In this document: piece by piece, positions 31,695 to 44,500 of the stretch
Position numbering within the stretch: the stretch's first letter is position 1
How the letters are laid out: each line of letters starts with the position of its first letter
Source of the DNA: Brachycybe producta
Taxonomy: Eukaryota > Arthropoda > Diplopoda > Playtdesmida > Andrognathidae
Direction of reading: 5' to 3'
Length of the DNA stretch: 64,000 nucleotides
Assembly: GCA_036925085.1 (NCBI GenBank)
Contig: JAUPFP010000167.1
Coordinates: forward strand, 51,456 to 115,455
The notes under the pieces: generated by a model
The model's database searches: none
Seen by the model: only the letters and a program-made list of their open reading frames with translations
Told to the model about the DNA's origin: nothing
Position numbers and translations under genes: made by a program

Positions 31695-31712
31695 TACCCG
31701 GCGCCTCCACCA
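31695..31712 (-). promoter_or_regulatory. Primer-binding site, tRNA-Ala-like
   Basis: On the plus strand 18 bases read TACCCGGCGCCTCCACCA, which has the form of a mature tRNA 3' end. In element sense this is a TGG-starting primer-binding site two bases inside the 5' LTR. The acceptor part places U at tRNA position 70 with discriminator A73, as in the G3-U70 pair typical of tRNA-Ala, and it resembles eukaryotic tRNA-Ala 3' ends. The amino-acid identity is inferred from memory of tRNA sequences, not searched. Confidence 0.75.
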
Positions 31713-31714
31713 AT

Positions 31715-32522
31715 TGTAACGACCCGACTTGGTCGCTACAATACCTACGGCAAATTCGAACCAACTTACCGTCGCTTGACCTCCTTGGGACGGGTCGAAG
31801 CGCTGGCCAGCCCTCCTCTTGTACCCGTCCGTGCCACGGGTAGCGCCGGTCGGAGGTCACGTCCCTCGCCGCACGTCGTCGGACGAAAGACCGCCGAACA
31901 AGACGAGGTAGACCCACGGTAGATCCCCGATGGATCCTACCGCGGCACCGCGCGCGAAGAACCGGCCGACAAGACGTAGAACATGCCGGACAGGACGGTG
32001 GTGGTGACGGTGAAAACTCCCCACCGGAACCCCCACCCTCCACGCGGTAACTTCCCCAGTATATTATAAGAGAATAATAAAGACACGGACACCAGTGGTT
32101 AAGAGAGTGAAAATCAGTAGTATTTATTCAACAGAATAAATTAGGTGGAAGATTGACCACCCAAAAAAACACTCACTTCAAGAGATGCAATAATTGATGA
32201 TACTCCTGGCTACCTCAGCCAGGAGAGAGAGGTCATTAACCTCTATCCAAAGTAGACAAAGAGATGAATGGTGGCCATTTTGGCCACCTGCTGAAAAGAT
32301 GAAGAGCACAATAACATGCAGCAGCATCAAGGGTTTCACTTCCACTGTCTAGTATACAATGGCCGCCGCCATTATATACACCCCCAGGCTGCTCCACCTG
32401 GGGGAGGACAGGGACCCTTGCTGGCCATTTTGTCGTCTGCTTGGCAATGAATTTGACAAGTGCCTAGCAGACGACATGGGATTTAGTTCTGCACCAAAAA
32501 GGAGCAGAACTGGGTCGTCACA
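31715..32522 (-). repeat. 5' LTR (in element orientation)
   Basis: This 808-bp LTR drives the element on the minus strand. It begins TGTGACGACCC and ends GGGTCGTTACA when read in element sense. It contains a TATA-like box (32372-32378) and two perfect short hairpins downstream of it, at 32203-32225 (9-bp arms) and 32270-32288 (7-bp arms), which would lie in the transcribed R/U5 part. A 135-residue open frame on the minus strand here is chance, because the LTR has no conserved coding role in this family. Confidence 0.95.
32372..32378 (-). promoter_or_regulatory. TATA-like box of the LTR promoter
   Basis: The minus strand reads TATATAA within TGTATATAATGGCGG. A transcript would be expected to begin roughly 25-30 bases downstream, near 32345, by analogy with LTR promoters generally. 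The same box occurs in the other LTR at 20128-20134. Confidence 0.55.
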
Positions 32523-32526
32523 AAAT
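32523..32526. repeat. Target site duplication AAAT (right copy)
   Basis: This is the partner of 19467-19470. The satellite resumes from here in phase with the left flank. Confidence 0.9.
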
Positions 32527-32861
32527 TGAAGTTGAAATTGAAGTTGAAATTGAAGTTGAAATTGAAGTTGAAATTGAAGTTGAAATTGAAGTTGCAATTG
32601 AAGTTGAAATTGACATTGAAATTAAGTTGAAATTGAAGTTGAAATTGAAGTTAAAATTGAAGTTTAAGTTTAAGTTAAGGTTAAAGTTGAAATCGAAGTT
32701 GAAGTTGAAATTGAAATTGAAGTTGAAATTGAAGTTAAAGTTGATGATGAAGTTGAAGATGAAGTTGATGTTCAAGTTGAAGTTGAAGTTAAAATTGAAG
32801 TTGAAGTTGAAGTTGAACTTGAAGGTGAAGTTGAAGTTAAGTTTGAAAATGAAGTTGAAGT

Positions 32862-33217
32862 TGAAATTGAAGTTGAAATTGAAGTTGAAATTGAAGTTGA
32901 AATTGAAGTTGAAATTGAAGTTGAAATTGAAGTTGAAATTGAAGTTGAAATTGAAGTTGAAATTGAAGTTGAAATTGAAGTTGAAATTGAAGTTGAAATT
33001 GAAGTTGAAATTGAAGTTGAAATTGAAGTTGAAATTGAAGTTGAAATTGAAGTTGAAATTGAAGTTGAAATTGAAGTTGAAATTGAAGTTGAAATTGAAG
33101 TTGAAATTGAAGTTGAAATTGAAGTTGAAATTGAAGTTGAAATTGAAGTTGAAATTGAAGTTGAAATTGAAGTTGAAATTGAAGTTGAAATTGAAGTTGA
33201 AATTGAAGTTGAAATTG
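32862..33217 (+). repeat. Longest pure 12-base run
   Basis: About 29 consecutive GAAGTT-GAAATT dodecamers were read here without a variant. Other long pure runs lie at about 10140-10360, 12063-12220, 36915-37160 and 60130-60265. These runs differ in length between duplicated units by whole multiples of 12, which fits slippage or unequal exchange in register. Confidence 0.85.
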
Positions 33218-36200
33218 AAGTTGAAGTTGAGTTTGAAGTTGAAATTGAAGTTGAAGTTGAATTTGAAATTAAAGATGAAGTTGAAGTTGAATTTTAAGTT
33301 GATGTTGAATTTAAAGTTGAAGTTGAAGTTGAAGTTGAAGTTGAAATTGAAGTTGAAGTTGAAATTGAAATTGAAGTTGAAATTGAAGTTGAAATTGAAG
33401 TTAAAATTGAAGTTGAAATTGAAGTTGAAATTGATGTTAAAATTGAAGGTGAAGATGAAGTTGAAGTTAAGTTTGAAATTGAAGTTGAAGTTGAAATTGA
33501 AGTTGAATTTAAAGTTCAAGTTGAAGTTGAAGTTGAAATTGAAGTTGAAGTTATATTTGAAGTTCAATTTGAAGTTAAAGATGAAGTTGAAGTTGAATTT
33601 TAAGTTGATGTTGAATTTAAAGTTGAAGTTGAAGTTGAAATTGAAGTTGAAATTGAAGTTGAAATTGAAGTTGAAATTGAAGTTGAAATTGAAGTTAAAA
33701 TTGAAGTTGAAATTGAAGTTGAAATTGGAGTTGAAATTGAAGTTGAAATTGAAGTTGAAATTGAAGTTAAAATTGAAGTTGAATTTGAAGTTGAAGTTAT
33801 ATTTGAAGTTCAATTTGAAGTTAAAGATGAAGTTGAAATTGAAGTTGAAGTTAAAGTTGAACTTGAAGGTGAAGTTGAAGTTAAGTTTGAAAATGAAGTT
33901 GAAGTTGAAATTGAAGTTGAAATTGAAGTTGAAATTGAAGTTGAAATTGAAGTTGAATTGAAGTTGAAATTGAAGTTGAAATTGAAGTTGAAATTGAAGT
34001 TGAAATTGAAGTTGAAATTGAAGTTGAAGTTGAGTTTGAAGTTGAAATTGAAGTTGAAGTTGAATTTGAAATTAAAGATGAAGTTGAAGTTGAATTTTAA
34101 GTTGATGTTGAATTTAAAGTTGAAGTTGAAGTTGAAGTTGAAGTTGAAATTGAAGTTGAAATTGAAGTTGAAATTGAAGTTGAAATTGAAGTTGAAATTG
34201 AAGTTGAAATTGAAGTTGAAATTGGAGTTGAAATTGAAGTTGAAATTGAAGTTGAAATTGAAGTTAAAATTGAAGTTGAATTTGAAGTTGAAGTTATATT
34301 TGAAGTTCAATTTGAAGTTAAAGATGAAGTTGAAATTGAAGTTGAAGTTAAAGTTGAACTTGAAGGTGAAGTTGAAGTTAAGTTTGAAAATGAAGTTGAA
34401 GTTGAAATTGAAGTTGAAATTGAAATTGAAATTGAAGTTGAAATTGAAGTTGAAATTGAAGTTGAAATTGAAGTTGAAATTGAAGTTGAAATTGAAGTTG
34501 AAATTGAAGTTGAAATTGAAGTTGAAATTGAAGTTGAAATTGAAGTTGAAATTGAAGTTGAACTTGAAGTTGAAATTGAAGTTGAAATTGAAGTTGAAAT
34601 TGAAGTTGAAATTGAAGTTGAAATTGAAGTTGAAATTGAAGTTGAAATTGATGTTAAAATTGAAGGTGAAGATGAAGTTGAAGTTAAGTTTGAAATTGAA
34701 GTTGAAGTTGAAATTGAAGTTGAATTTAAAGTTCAAGTTGAAGTTGAAGTTGAAATTGAAGTTGAAGTTATATTTGAAGTTCAATTTGAAGTTAAAGATG
34801 AAGTTGAAGTTGAAGTTTAAGTTGATGTTGAATTTAAAGTTGAAGTTGAAGTTGAAATTGAAGTTGAAATTGAAGTTGAAATTGAAGTTGAAATTAAAGT
34901 TGAAATTGAAGTTGAAATTGAAGTTGAAATTGAAGTTGAAATTGAAGTTGAAATTGAAGTTGAAATTGAAGTTGAAATTGAAGATGAAATTGAAGTTGAC
35001 AGTAAGATTAAAGTTAAAGTTTAATTTTAAGTTGCAGTTAAAGTTGATGTAAAGTTCAACTTGAAGTTGAACTTGAAGGTGAAGTTGAAGTTGAAGTTAA
35101 GTTTGAACTTGAAGTTGAAGTTGAAATTGAAGTTGAAATTGAAGTTGAAATTGAAGTTGAAGTTGAATTCGAAGTCGAACTTGAAGTTGAAGTTAAATTT
35201 GAAGTCGAAGTTGAAGTTGAAGTTGAAGTTGAAGTTAAAGTTGAGGTTGTAGTTGAAGTTGAAGTTGAAGTTGTAGTTTAAGTTGAAGTTGAAGTTGAGA
35301 TTGTTGTTAAAGTCGAAGTTGAAGTTAAAATTAAAATTAAAGTTGATGTCGAAGATGATGTTGAAGATGAAATTGAAAATAAAATTGAAGTTGAAGTTGA
35401 AGTTAAAGTTGATGATGAAGTTGAAGATGAAGTTGATGTTCAAGTTGAAGTTGAAGTTGAAATTGAAGTTGAAGTTGAAGTTGAACTTGAAGGTGAAGTT
35501 GAAGTTAAGTTTGAAAATGAAGTTGAAGTTGAAAATGAAGTTGAAATTGAAGTTGAAATTGAAGTTGAAATTGAAGTTGAAATTGAAGTTGAAATTGAAG
35601 TTGAAATTGAAGTTGAAATTGAAGTTGAAATTGAAGTTGAAATTGAAGTTGAAATTGAAGTTGAAATCGAAGTTGAATTTGAAGTTGAAGTTGAAATTGA
35701 AGTTGAAATTGAAGTTGAAATTGAAGTTGAAGTTGAAATTGAAGTTGAAATTGAAGTTGAAATTGAAGTTGAAATTGAAGTTGAAATTGAAGTTGAAGTT
35801 GAAATTGAAGTTGAAATTGAAGTTGAATTTTGAAGTTGAAATTGAAGTTGAAATTGAAGTTGAAGTCGAAGTTGAAGTTGAAGTTGAAATTGAAGTTGAA
35901 GTTGAAGTTGAAATTGAAGTTAAAGTTAAAGTTGAAATGGAAGTTGAAGTTGAAGTTGAAATTGAAGTTGAAGTTGAAGTTGAAGTTGAATTTGAAATTG
36001 AAGTTGAAATTAAAGTTGAAATTGAAGTTGAAATTGAAGTTGAAATTGAAGTTAAAATTGAAGTTGAAATTGAAGTTGAAATTGATGTTAAAATTGAAGG
36101 TGAAGATGAAGTTGAAGTTAAGTTTGAAATTGAAGTTGAAGTTGAAATTGAAGTTGAATTTAAAGTTCAAGTTGAAGTTGAAGTTGAAATTGAAGTTGAA

Positions 36201-38560
36201 GTTATATTTGAAGTTCAATTTGAAGTTAAAGATGAAGTTGAAGTTGAATTTTAAGTTGATGTTGAATTTAAAGTTGAAGTTGAATTTGAAATTGAAGTTG
36301 AAATTGAAGTTGAAATTGAAGTTGAAATTAAAGTTGAAATTGAAGTTGAAATTGAAGTTGAAATTGAAGTTGAAATTGAAGTTGAAATTGAAGATGAAAT
36401 TGAAGTTGACAGTAAGATTAAAGTTAAAGTTTAATTTTAAGTTGCAGTTAAAGTTGATGTAAAGTTCAACTTGAAGTTGAACTTGAAGGTGAAGTTGAAG
36501 TTGAAGTTAAGTTTGAACTTGAAGTTGAAGTTGAAATTGAAGTTGAAATTGAAGTTGAAGTTGAATTCGAAGTCGAACTTGAAGTTGAAGTTAAATTTGA
36601 AGTCGAAGTTGAAGTTGAAGTTGAAGTTAAAGTTGAGGTTGTAGTTGAAGTTGAAGTTGAAGTTGTAGTTTAAGTTGAAGTTGAAGTTGAGATTGTTGTT
36701 AAAGTCGAAGTTGAAGTTAAATTTAAAATTAAAGTTGATGTCGAAGATGATGCTGAAGATGAAATTGAAAATAAAATTGAAGTTGAAGTTGAAGTTAAAG
36801 TTGATGATGAAGTTGAAGATGAAGTTGATGTTCAAGTTGAAGTTGAAGTTGAAATTGAAGTTGAAGTTGAAGTTGAACTTGAAGGTGAAGTTGAAGTTAA
36901 GTTTGAAAATGAAGTTGAAGTTGAAATTGAAGTTGAAATTGAAGTTGAAATTGAAGTTGAAATTGAAGTTGAAATTGAAGTTGAAATTGAAGTTGAAATT
37001 GAAGTTGAAATTGAAGTTGAAATTGAAGTTGAAATTGAAGTTGAAATTGAAGTTGAAATTGAAGTTGAAATTGAAGTTGAAATTGAAGTTGAAATTGAAG
37101 TTGAAATTGAAGTTGAAATTGAAGTTGAAATTGAAGTTGAAATTGAAGTTGAAATTGAAGTTGAAATTGAAATTGAAATTGAAGTTGAAATTGAAGTTGA
37201 AATTGAATTTGAAATTGAAGTTGAAATTGACATTGAAATTAAGTTGAAATTGAAGTTGAAATTGAAGTTGAAATTGAAGTTGAATTTGAAGTTGAACTTG
37301 AAGGTGAAGTTGAAGTTAAGTTTGAAAATGAAGTTGAAGTTGAAATTGAAGTTGAAATTGAAGTTGAAATTGAAGTTGAAATTGAAGTTGAAATTGAAGT
37401 TGAAATTGACATTGAAATTGAAATTGAAGTTGAAATTGAAGTTGAAATTGAAGTTGAAATTGAAGTTGAAGTTGAGTTTGAAGTTGAAATTGAAGTTGAA
37501 GTTGAATTTGAAATTAAAGATGAAGTTGAAGTTGAATTTTAAGTTGATGTTCAATTTAAAGTTGAAGTTGAAGTTGAAGTTGAAATTGAAGTTGAAGTTG
37601 AAATTGAAATTGAAGTTGAAATTGAAGTTGAAATTGAAGTTAAAATTGAAGATGAAATTGAAAATGAAATTGAAGTTGAAGTTGAAGTTAAAGTTGATGA
37701 TGAAGTTGAAGATGAAGTTCATGTTCAAGTTGAAGTTGAAGTTGAAATTGAAGTTGAAGTTGAAGTTGAACTTGAAGGTGAAGTTGAAGTTAAGTTTGAA
37801 AATGAAGTTGAAGTTGTAATTGAAGTTGAAATTGAAGTTGAAATTGAAGTTGAAATTGAAGTTGAAATTGAAGTTGAAATTGAAGTTGAAATTGAAGTTG
37901 AAATTGAAGTTGAAATTGAAGTTGAAATTGAAGTTGAAATTGACATTGAAATTAAGTTGAAATTGAAGTTGAAATTGAAGTTAAAATTGAAGTTTAAGTT
38001 TAAGTTAAGGTTAAAGTTGAAATCGAAGTTGAATTTGAAGTTGAACTTGAAGGTGAAGTTGAAGTTAAGTTTGAAAATGAAGTTGAAGTTGAAATTGAAG
38101 TTGAAATTGAAGTTGAAATTGAAGTTGAAATTGAAGTTGAAATTGAAGTTGAAATTGACATTGAAATTGAATTTAAAATTGAAGTTGAAATTGAAGTTGA
38201 AATTGAAGTTGAAATTTAAGTTGATGTTGAATTTAAAGTTGAAGTTGAAGTTGAAATTGAAGTTGAAATTGAAGTTGAAATTGAAGTTGAAATTGAAGTT
38301 GAAATTGAAGTTGAAATTGAAGTTGAAATTGAAGTTGAAATTGAAGTTGAAGTTGAGTTTGAAGTTGAAATTGAAGTTGAAGTTGAATTTGAAATTAAAG
38401 ATGGAGTTGAAGTTGAATTTTAAGTTGATGTTGAATTTAAAGTTGAAGTTGAAGTTGAAGTTGAAATTGAAGTTGAAGTTGAAATTGAAATTGAAGTTGA
38501 AATTGAAGTTGAAATTGAAGTTGAAATTGAAGTTAAAATTGAAGTTGAAATTGAAGTTGA

Positions 38561-41500
38561 AATTGATGTTAAAATTGAAGGTGAAGATGAAGTTGAAGTT
38601 AAGTTTGAAATTGAAGTTGAAGTTGAAATTGAAGTTGAATTTAAAGTTCAAGTTGAAGTTGAAGTTGAAATTGAAGTTGAAGTTATATTTGAAGTTCAAT
38701 TTGAAGTTAAAGATGAAGTTGAAGTTGAATTTTAAGTTGAGGTTGTAGTTCAAGTTGAAGTTGAAGTTGTAGTTTAAGTTGAAGTTGAAGTTGAGATTGT
38801 TGTTAAAGTCGAAGTTGAAGTTAAAATTAAAATTAAAGTTGATGTCGAAGATGATGTTGAAGATGAAATTGAAAATAAAATTGAAGTTGAAGTTGAAGTT
38901 AAAGTTGATGATGAAGTTGAAGATGAAGTTGATGTTCAAGTTGAAGTTGAAGTTGAAATTGAAGTTGAAGTTGAAGTTGAACTTGAAGGTGAAGTTGAAG
39001 TTAAGTTTGAAAATGAAGTTGAAGTTGAAAATGAAGTTGAAATTGAAGTTGAAATTGAAGTTGAAATTGAAGTTGAAATTGAAGTTGAAATTGAAGTTGA
39101 AATTGAAGTTGAAATTGAAGTTGAAATTGAAGTTGAAATTGAAATTGAAATTGAAGTTGAAATTGAAGTTGAAATTGAAGTTGAAATTGAAGTTGAAATT
39201 GAAGTTGAAATTGAAGTTGAAATTGAAGTTGAAATTGAAGTTGAAATTGACATTGAAATTAAGTTGAAATTGAAGTTGAAATTAAATTTGAAATTAAAGT
39301 TGAAATTGAAGTTGAAGTTGAGTGTGAAGTTGAAATTGAAGTTGAAGTTGAATTTGAAATTAAAGATGAAGTTGAAGTTGAATTTTAAGTTGATGTTGAA
39401 TTTAAAGTTGATGTTGAAGTTGAAGTTGAAGTTGAAATTGAAGTTGAAGTTGAAATTGAAATTGAATTTGAAGTTGAAATTGAAGTTGAAATTAAAGTTG
39501 AAATTGAAGTTGAAATTAAAGTTGAAATTGAAGTTGAAATTGAAGTTGAAGTTGAGTTTGAAGTTGAAATTGAAGTTGAAGTTGAATTTGAAATTAAAGA
39601 TGAAGTTGAAGTTGAATTTTAAGTTGATGTTGAATTTAAAGTTGATGTTGAAGTTGAAGTTGAAGTTGAAATTGAAGATGAAGTTGAAGTTGAATTTTAA
39701 GTTGATGTTGAATTTAAAGTTGAAGTTGAAGTTGAAATTGAAGTTGAAATTGAAGTTGAAATTGAAGTTGAAATTAAAGTTGAAATTGAAGTTGAAATTG
39801 AAGTTGAAATTGAAGTTGAAATTGAAGTTGAAATTGAAGTTGAAATTGAAGTTGAAATTGAAGATGAAATTGAAGTTGACAGTAAGATTAAAGTTAAAGT
39901 TTAATTTTAAGTTGCAGTTAAAGTTGATGTAAAGTTCAACTTGAAGTTGAACTTGAAGGTGAAGTTGAAGTTGAAGTTAAGTTTGAACTTGAAGTTGAAG
40001 TTGAAATTGAAGTTGAAATTGAAGTTGAAGTTGAATTCGAAGTCGAACTTGAAGTTGAAGTTAAATTTGAAGTCGAAGTTGAAGTTGAAGTTGAAGTTAA
40101 AGTTGAGGTTGTAGTTGAAGTTGAAGTTGAAGTTGTAGTTTAAGTTGAAGTTGAAGTTGAGATTGTTGTTAAAGTCGAAGTTGAAGTTAAAATTAAAATT
40201 AAAGTTGATGTCGAAGATGATGTTGAAGATGAAATTGAAAATAAAATTGAAGTTGAAGTTGAAGTTAAAGTTGATGATGAAGTTGAAGATGAAGTTGATG
40301 TTCAAGTTGAAGTTGAAGTTGAAATTGAAGTTGAAGTTGAAGTTGAACTTGAAGGTGAAGTTGAAGTTAAGTTTGAAAATGAAGTTGAAGTTGAAATTGA
40401 AGTTGAAATTGAAGTTGAAATTGAAGTTGAAATTGAAGTTGAAACTGAAGTTGAAATTGAAGTTGAAATTGAAGTTGAAATTGAAGTTGAAATTGAAGTT
40501 GAAATTGAAGTTGAAATTGAAGTTGAAATTGAAGTTGAAATTGAAGTTGAAATTGAAGTTGAAATTGAAGTTGAAATTGAAGTTGAAATTGAAATTGAAA
40601 CTGAAGTTGAAATTGAAGTTGAAATTGAAGTTGAAATTGAAGTTGAAATTGACATTGACATTAAGTTGAAATTGAAGTTGAAATTGAAGTTAAAATTGAA
40701 GTTTAAGTTTAAGTTAAGGTTAAAGTTGAAATCGAAGTTGAATTTGAAGTTAAAGTTGAAATTAAAGTTGAAATTGAAGTTGAAATTGAAGTTGAAGTTG
40801 AAATTGAAGTTGAAATTGAAGTTGAATTTTGAAGTTGAAATTGAAGTTGAAATTGAAGTTGAAGTCGAAGTTGAAGTTGAAGTTGAAATTGAAGTTGAAG
40901 TTGAAGTTGAAATTGAAGTTAAAGTTAAAGTTGAAATGGAAGTTGAAGTTGAAGTTGAAATTGAAGTTGAAGTTGAAGTTGAAGTTGAATTTGAAATTGA
41001 AGTTGAAATTGAAGTTGAAATTGAAGTTGAAATTGAAGTTGAAGTTGAAATTGAAGTTGAACTTGAAGTTGAACTTGAAGGTGAAGTTGAAGTTAAGTTT
41101 GAAAAAGAAGTTGAAGTTGAAATTGAAGTTGAAATTGAAGTTGAAATTGAAGTTGAAATTGAAGTTGAAATTGAAGTTGAAATTGAAGTTGAAATTGAAG
41201 TTGAAGTTGAGTTTGAAGTTGAAATTGAAGTTGAAGTTGAATTTGAAATTAAAGATGAAGTTGAAGTTGAATTTTAAGTTGATGTTCATTTTAAAGTTGA
41301 AGTTGAAGTTGAAGTTGAAATTGAAGTTGAAGTTGAAATTGAAATTGAAGTTGAAATTGAAGCTGAAATTGAAGTTAAAATTGAAGATGAAATTGAAAAT
41401 GAAATTGAAGTTGAAGTTGAAGTTAAAGTTGATGATGAAGTTGAAGATGAAGTTGATGTTCAAGTTGAAGTTGAAGTTGAAATTGAAGTTGAAGTTGAAG

Positions 41501-44500
41501 TTGAACTTGAAGGTGAAGTTGAAGTTAAGTTTGAAAATGAAGTTGAAGTTGTAATTGAAGTTGAAATTGAAGTTGAAATTGAAGTTGAATTTTGAAGTTG
41601 AAATTGAAGTTGAAATTGAAGTTGAAGTCGAAGTTGAAGTTGAAGTTGAAATTGATGTTAAAATTGAAGGTGAAGATGAAGTTGAAGTTAAGTTTGAAAT
41701 TGAAGTTGAAGTTGAAATTGAAGTTGAATTTAAAGTTCAAGTTGAAGTTGAAGTTGAAATTGAAGTTGAAGTTATATTTGAAGTTCAATTTGAAGTTAAA
41801 GATGAAGTTGAAGTTGAATTTTAAGTTGAGGTTGTAGTTCAAGTTGAAGTTGAAGTTGTAGTTTAAGTTGAAGTTGAAGTTGAGATTGTTGTTAAAGTCG
41901 AAGTTGAAGTTAAAATTAAAATTAAAGTTGATGTCGAAGATGACGTTGAAGATGAAATTGAAAATAAAATTGAAGTTGAAGTTGAAGTTAAAGTTGATGA
42001 TGAAGTTGAAGATGAAGTTGATGTTCAAGTTGAAGTTGAAGTTGAAATTGAAGTTGAAGTTGAAGTTGAACTTGAAGGTGAAGTTGAAGTTAAGTTTGAA
42101 AATGAAGTTGAAGTTGAAAATGAAGTTGAAATTGAAGTTGAAATTGAAGTTGAAATTGAAGTTGAAATTGAAGTTGAAATTGAAGTTGAAATTGAAGTTG
42201 AAATTGAAGTTGAAATTGAAGTTGAAATTGAAATTGAAATTGAAGTTGAAATTGAAGTTGAAATTGAAGTTGAAATTGAAGTTGAAATTGAAGTTGAAAT
42301 TGAAGTTGAAATTGAAGTTGAAATTGAAGTTGAAATTGAAGTTGAAATTGACATTGAAATTAAGTTGAAATTGAAGTTGAAATTAAATTTGAAATTAAAG
42401 TTGAAATTGAAGTTGAAGTTGAGTGTGAAGTTGAAATTGAAGTTGAAGTTGAATTTGAAATTAAAGATGAAGTTGAAGTTGAATTTTAAGTTGATGTTGA
42501 ATTTAAAGTTGATGTTGAAGTTGAAGTTGAAGTTGAAATTGAAGTTGAAGTTGAAATTGAAATTGAATTTGAAGTTGAAATTGAAGTTGAAATTAAAGTT
42601 GAAATTGAAGTTGAAATTAAAGTTGAAATTGAAGTTGAAATTGAAGTTGAAGTTGAGTTTGAAGTTGAAATTGAAGTTGAAGTTGAATTTGAAATTAAAG
42701 ATGAAGTTGAAGTTGAATTTTAAGTTGATGTTGAATTTAAAGTTGATGTTGAAGTTGAAGTTGAAGTTGAAATTGAAGATGAAGTTGAAGTTGAATTTTA
42801 AGTTGATGTTGAATTTAAAGTTGAAGTTGAAGTTGAAATTGAAGTTGAAATTGAAGTTGAAATTGAAGTTGAAATTAAAGTTGAAATTGAAGTTGAAATT
42901 GAAGTTGAAATTGAAGTTGAAATTGAAGTTGAAATTGAAGTTGAAATTGAAGTTGAAATTGAAGATGAAATTGAAGTTGACAGTAAGATTAAAGTTAAAG
43001 TTTAATTTTAAGTTGCAGTTAAAGTTGATGTAAAGTTCAACTTGAAGTTGAACTTGAAGGTGAAGTTGAAGTTGAAGTTAAGTTTGAACTTGAAGTTGAA
43101 GTTGAAATTGAAGTTGAAATTGAAGTTGAAGTTGAATTCGAAGTCGAACTTGAAGTTGAAGTTAAATTTGAAGTCGAAGTTGAAGTTGAAGTTGAAGTTA
43201 AAGTTGAGGTTGTAGTTGAAGTTGAAGTTGAAGTTGTAGTTTAAGTTGAAGTTGAAGTTGAGATTGTTGTTAAAGTCGAAGTTGAAGTTAAAATTAAAAT
43301 TAAAGTTGATGTCGAAGATGATGTTGAAGATGAAATTGAAAATAAAATTGAAGTTGAAGTTGAAGTTAAAGTTGATGATGAAGTTGAAGATGAAGTTGAT
43401 GTTCAAGTTGAAGTTGAAGTTGAAATTGAAGTTGAAGTTGAAGTTGAACTTGAAGGTGAAGTTGAAGTTAAGTTTGAAAATGAAGTTGAAGTTGAAATTG
43501 AAGTTGAAATTGAAGTTGAAATTGAAGTTGAAATTGAAGTTGAAACTGAAGTTGAAATTGAAGTTGAAATTGAAGTTGAAATTGAAGTTGAAATTGAAGT
43601 TGAAATTGAAGTTGAAATTGAAGTTGAAATTGAAGTTGAAATTGAAGTTGAAATTGAAGTTGAAATTGAAGTTGAAATTGAAGTTGAAATTGAAATTGAA
43701 ACTGAAGTTGAAATTGAAGTTGAAATTGAAGTTGAAATTGAAGTTGAAATTGACATTGACATTAAGTTGAAATTGAAGTTGAAATTGAAGTTAAAATTGA
43801 AGTTTAAGTTTAAGTTAAGGTTAAAGTTGAAATCGAAGTTGAATTTGAAGTTAAAGTTGAAATTAAAGTTGAAATTGAAGTTGAAATTGAAGTTGAAGTT
43901 GAAATTGAAGTTGAAATTGAAGTTGAATTTTGAAGTTGAAATTGAAGTTGAAATTGAAGTTGAAGTCGAAGTTGAAGTTGAAGTTGAAATTGAAGTTGAA
44001 GTTGAAGTTGAAATTGAAGTTAAAGTTAAAGTTGAAATGGAAGTTGAAGTTGAAGTTGAAATTGAAGTTGAAGTTGAAGTTGAAGTTGAATTTGAAATTG
44101 AAGTTGAAATTGAAGTTGAAATTGAAGTTGAAATTGAAGTTGAAGTTGAAATTGAAGTTGAACTTGAAGTTGAACTTGAAGGTGAAGTTGAAGTTAAGTT
44201 TGAAAAAGAAGTTGAAGTTGAAATTGAAGTTGAAATTGAAGTTGAAATTGAAGTTGAAATTGAAGTTGAAATTGAAGTTGAAATTGAAGTTGAAATTGAA
44301 GTTGAAGTTGAGTTTGAAGTTGAAATTGAAGTTGAAGTTGAATTTGAAATTAAAGATGAAGTTGAAGTTGAATTTTAAGTTGATGTTCATTTTAAAGTTG
44401 AAGTTGAAGTTGAAGTTGAAATTGAAGTTGAAGTTGAAATTGAAATTGAAGTTGAAATTGAAGCTGAAATTGAAGTTAAAATTGAAGATGAAATTGAAAA

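Larger units (their letters stand above)
19471..32522 (-). mobile_element. Ty3/Gypsy LTR retrotransposon, apparently whole
   Basis: A 13,052-bp element lies on the minus strand. Parts in transcription order: 5' LTR (31715-32522), primer-binding site, hairpin-rich leader, gag, pol with domains in the order protease, reverse transcriptase, RNase H, integrase (the Ty3/Gypsy order), a very long post-integrase region, a weak polypurine tract and 3' LTR (19471-20278). The ends are TG...CA, with an 11-bp imperfect inverted terminal match (TGTAACGACCC / TGTGACGACCC). AAAT flanks both sides as a target duplication. Both large frames are open, so the element looks whole. The LTRs differ at about four of 808 positions (~0.5%), so it is young; at an assumed 5e-9 substitutions per site per year this is roughly half a million years. 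It is much richer in GC than the satellite around it. No chromodomain or clear envelope gene was seen. Confidence 0.96.
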
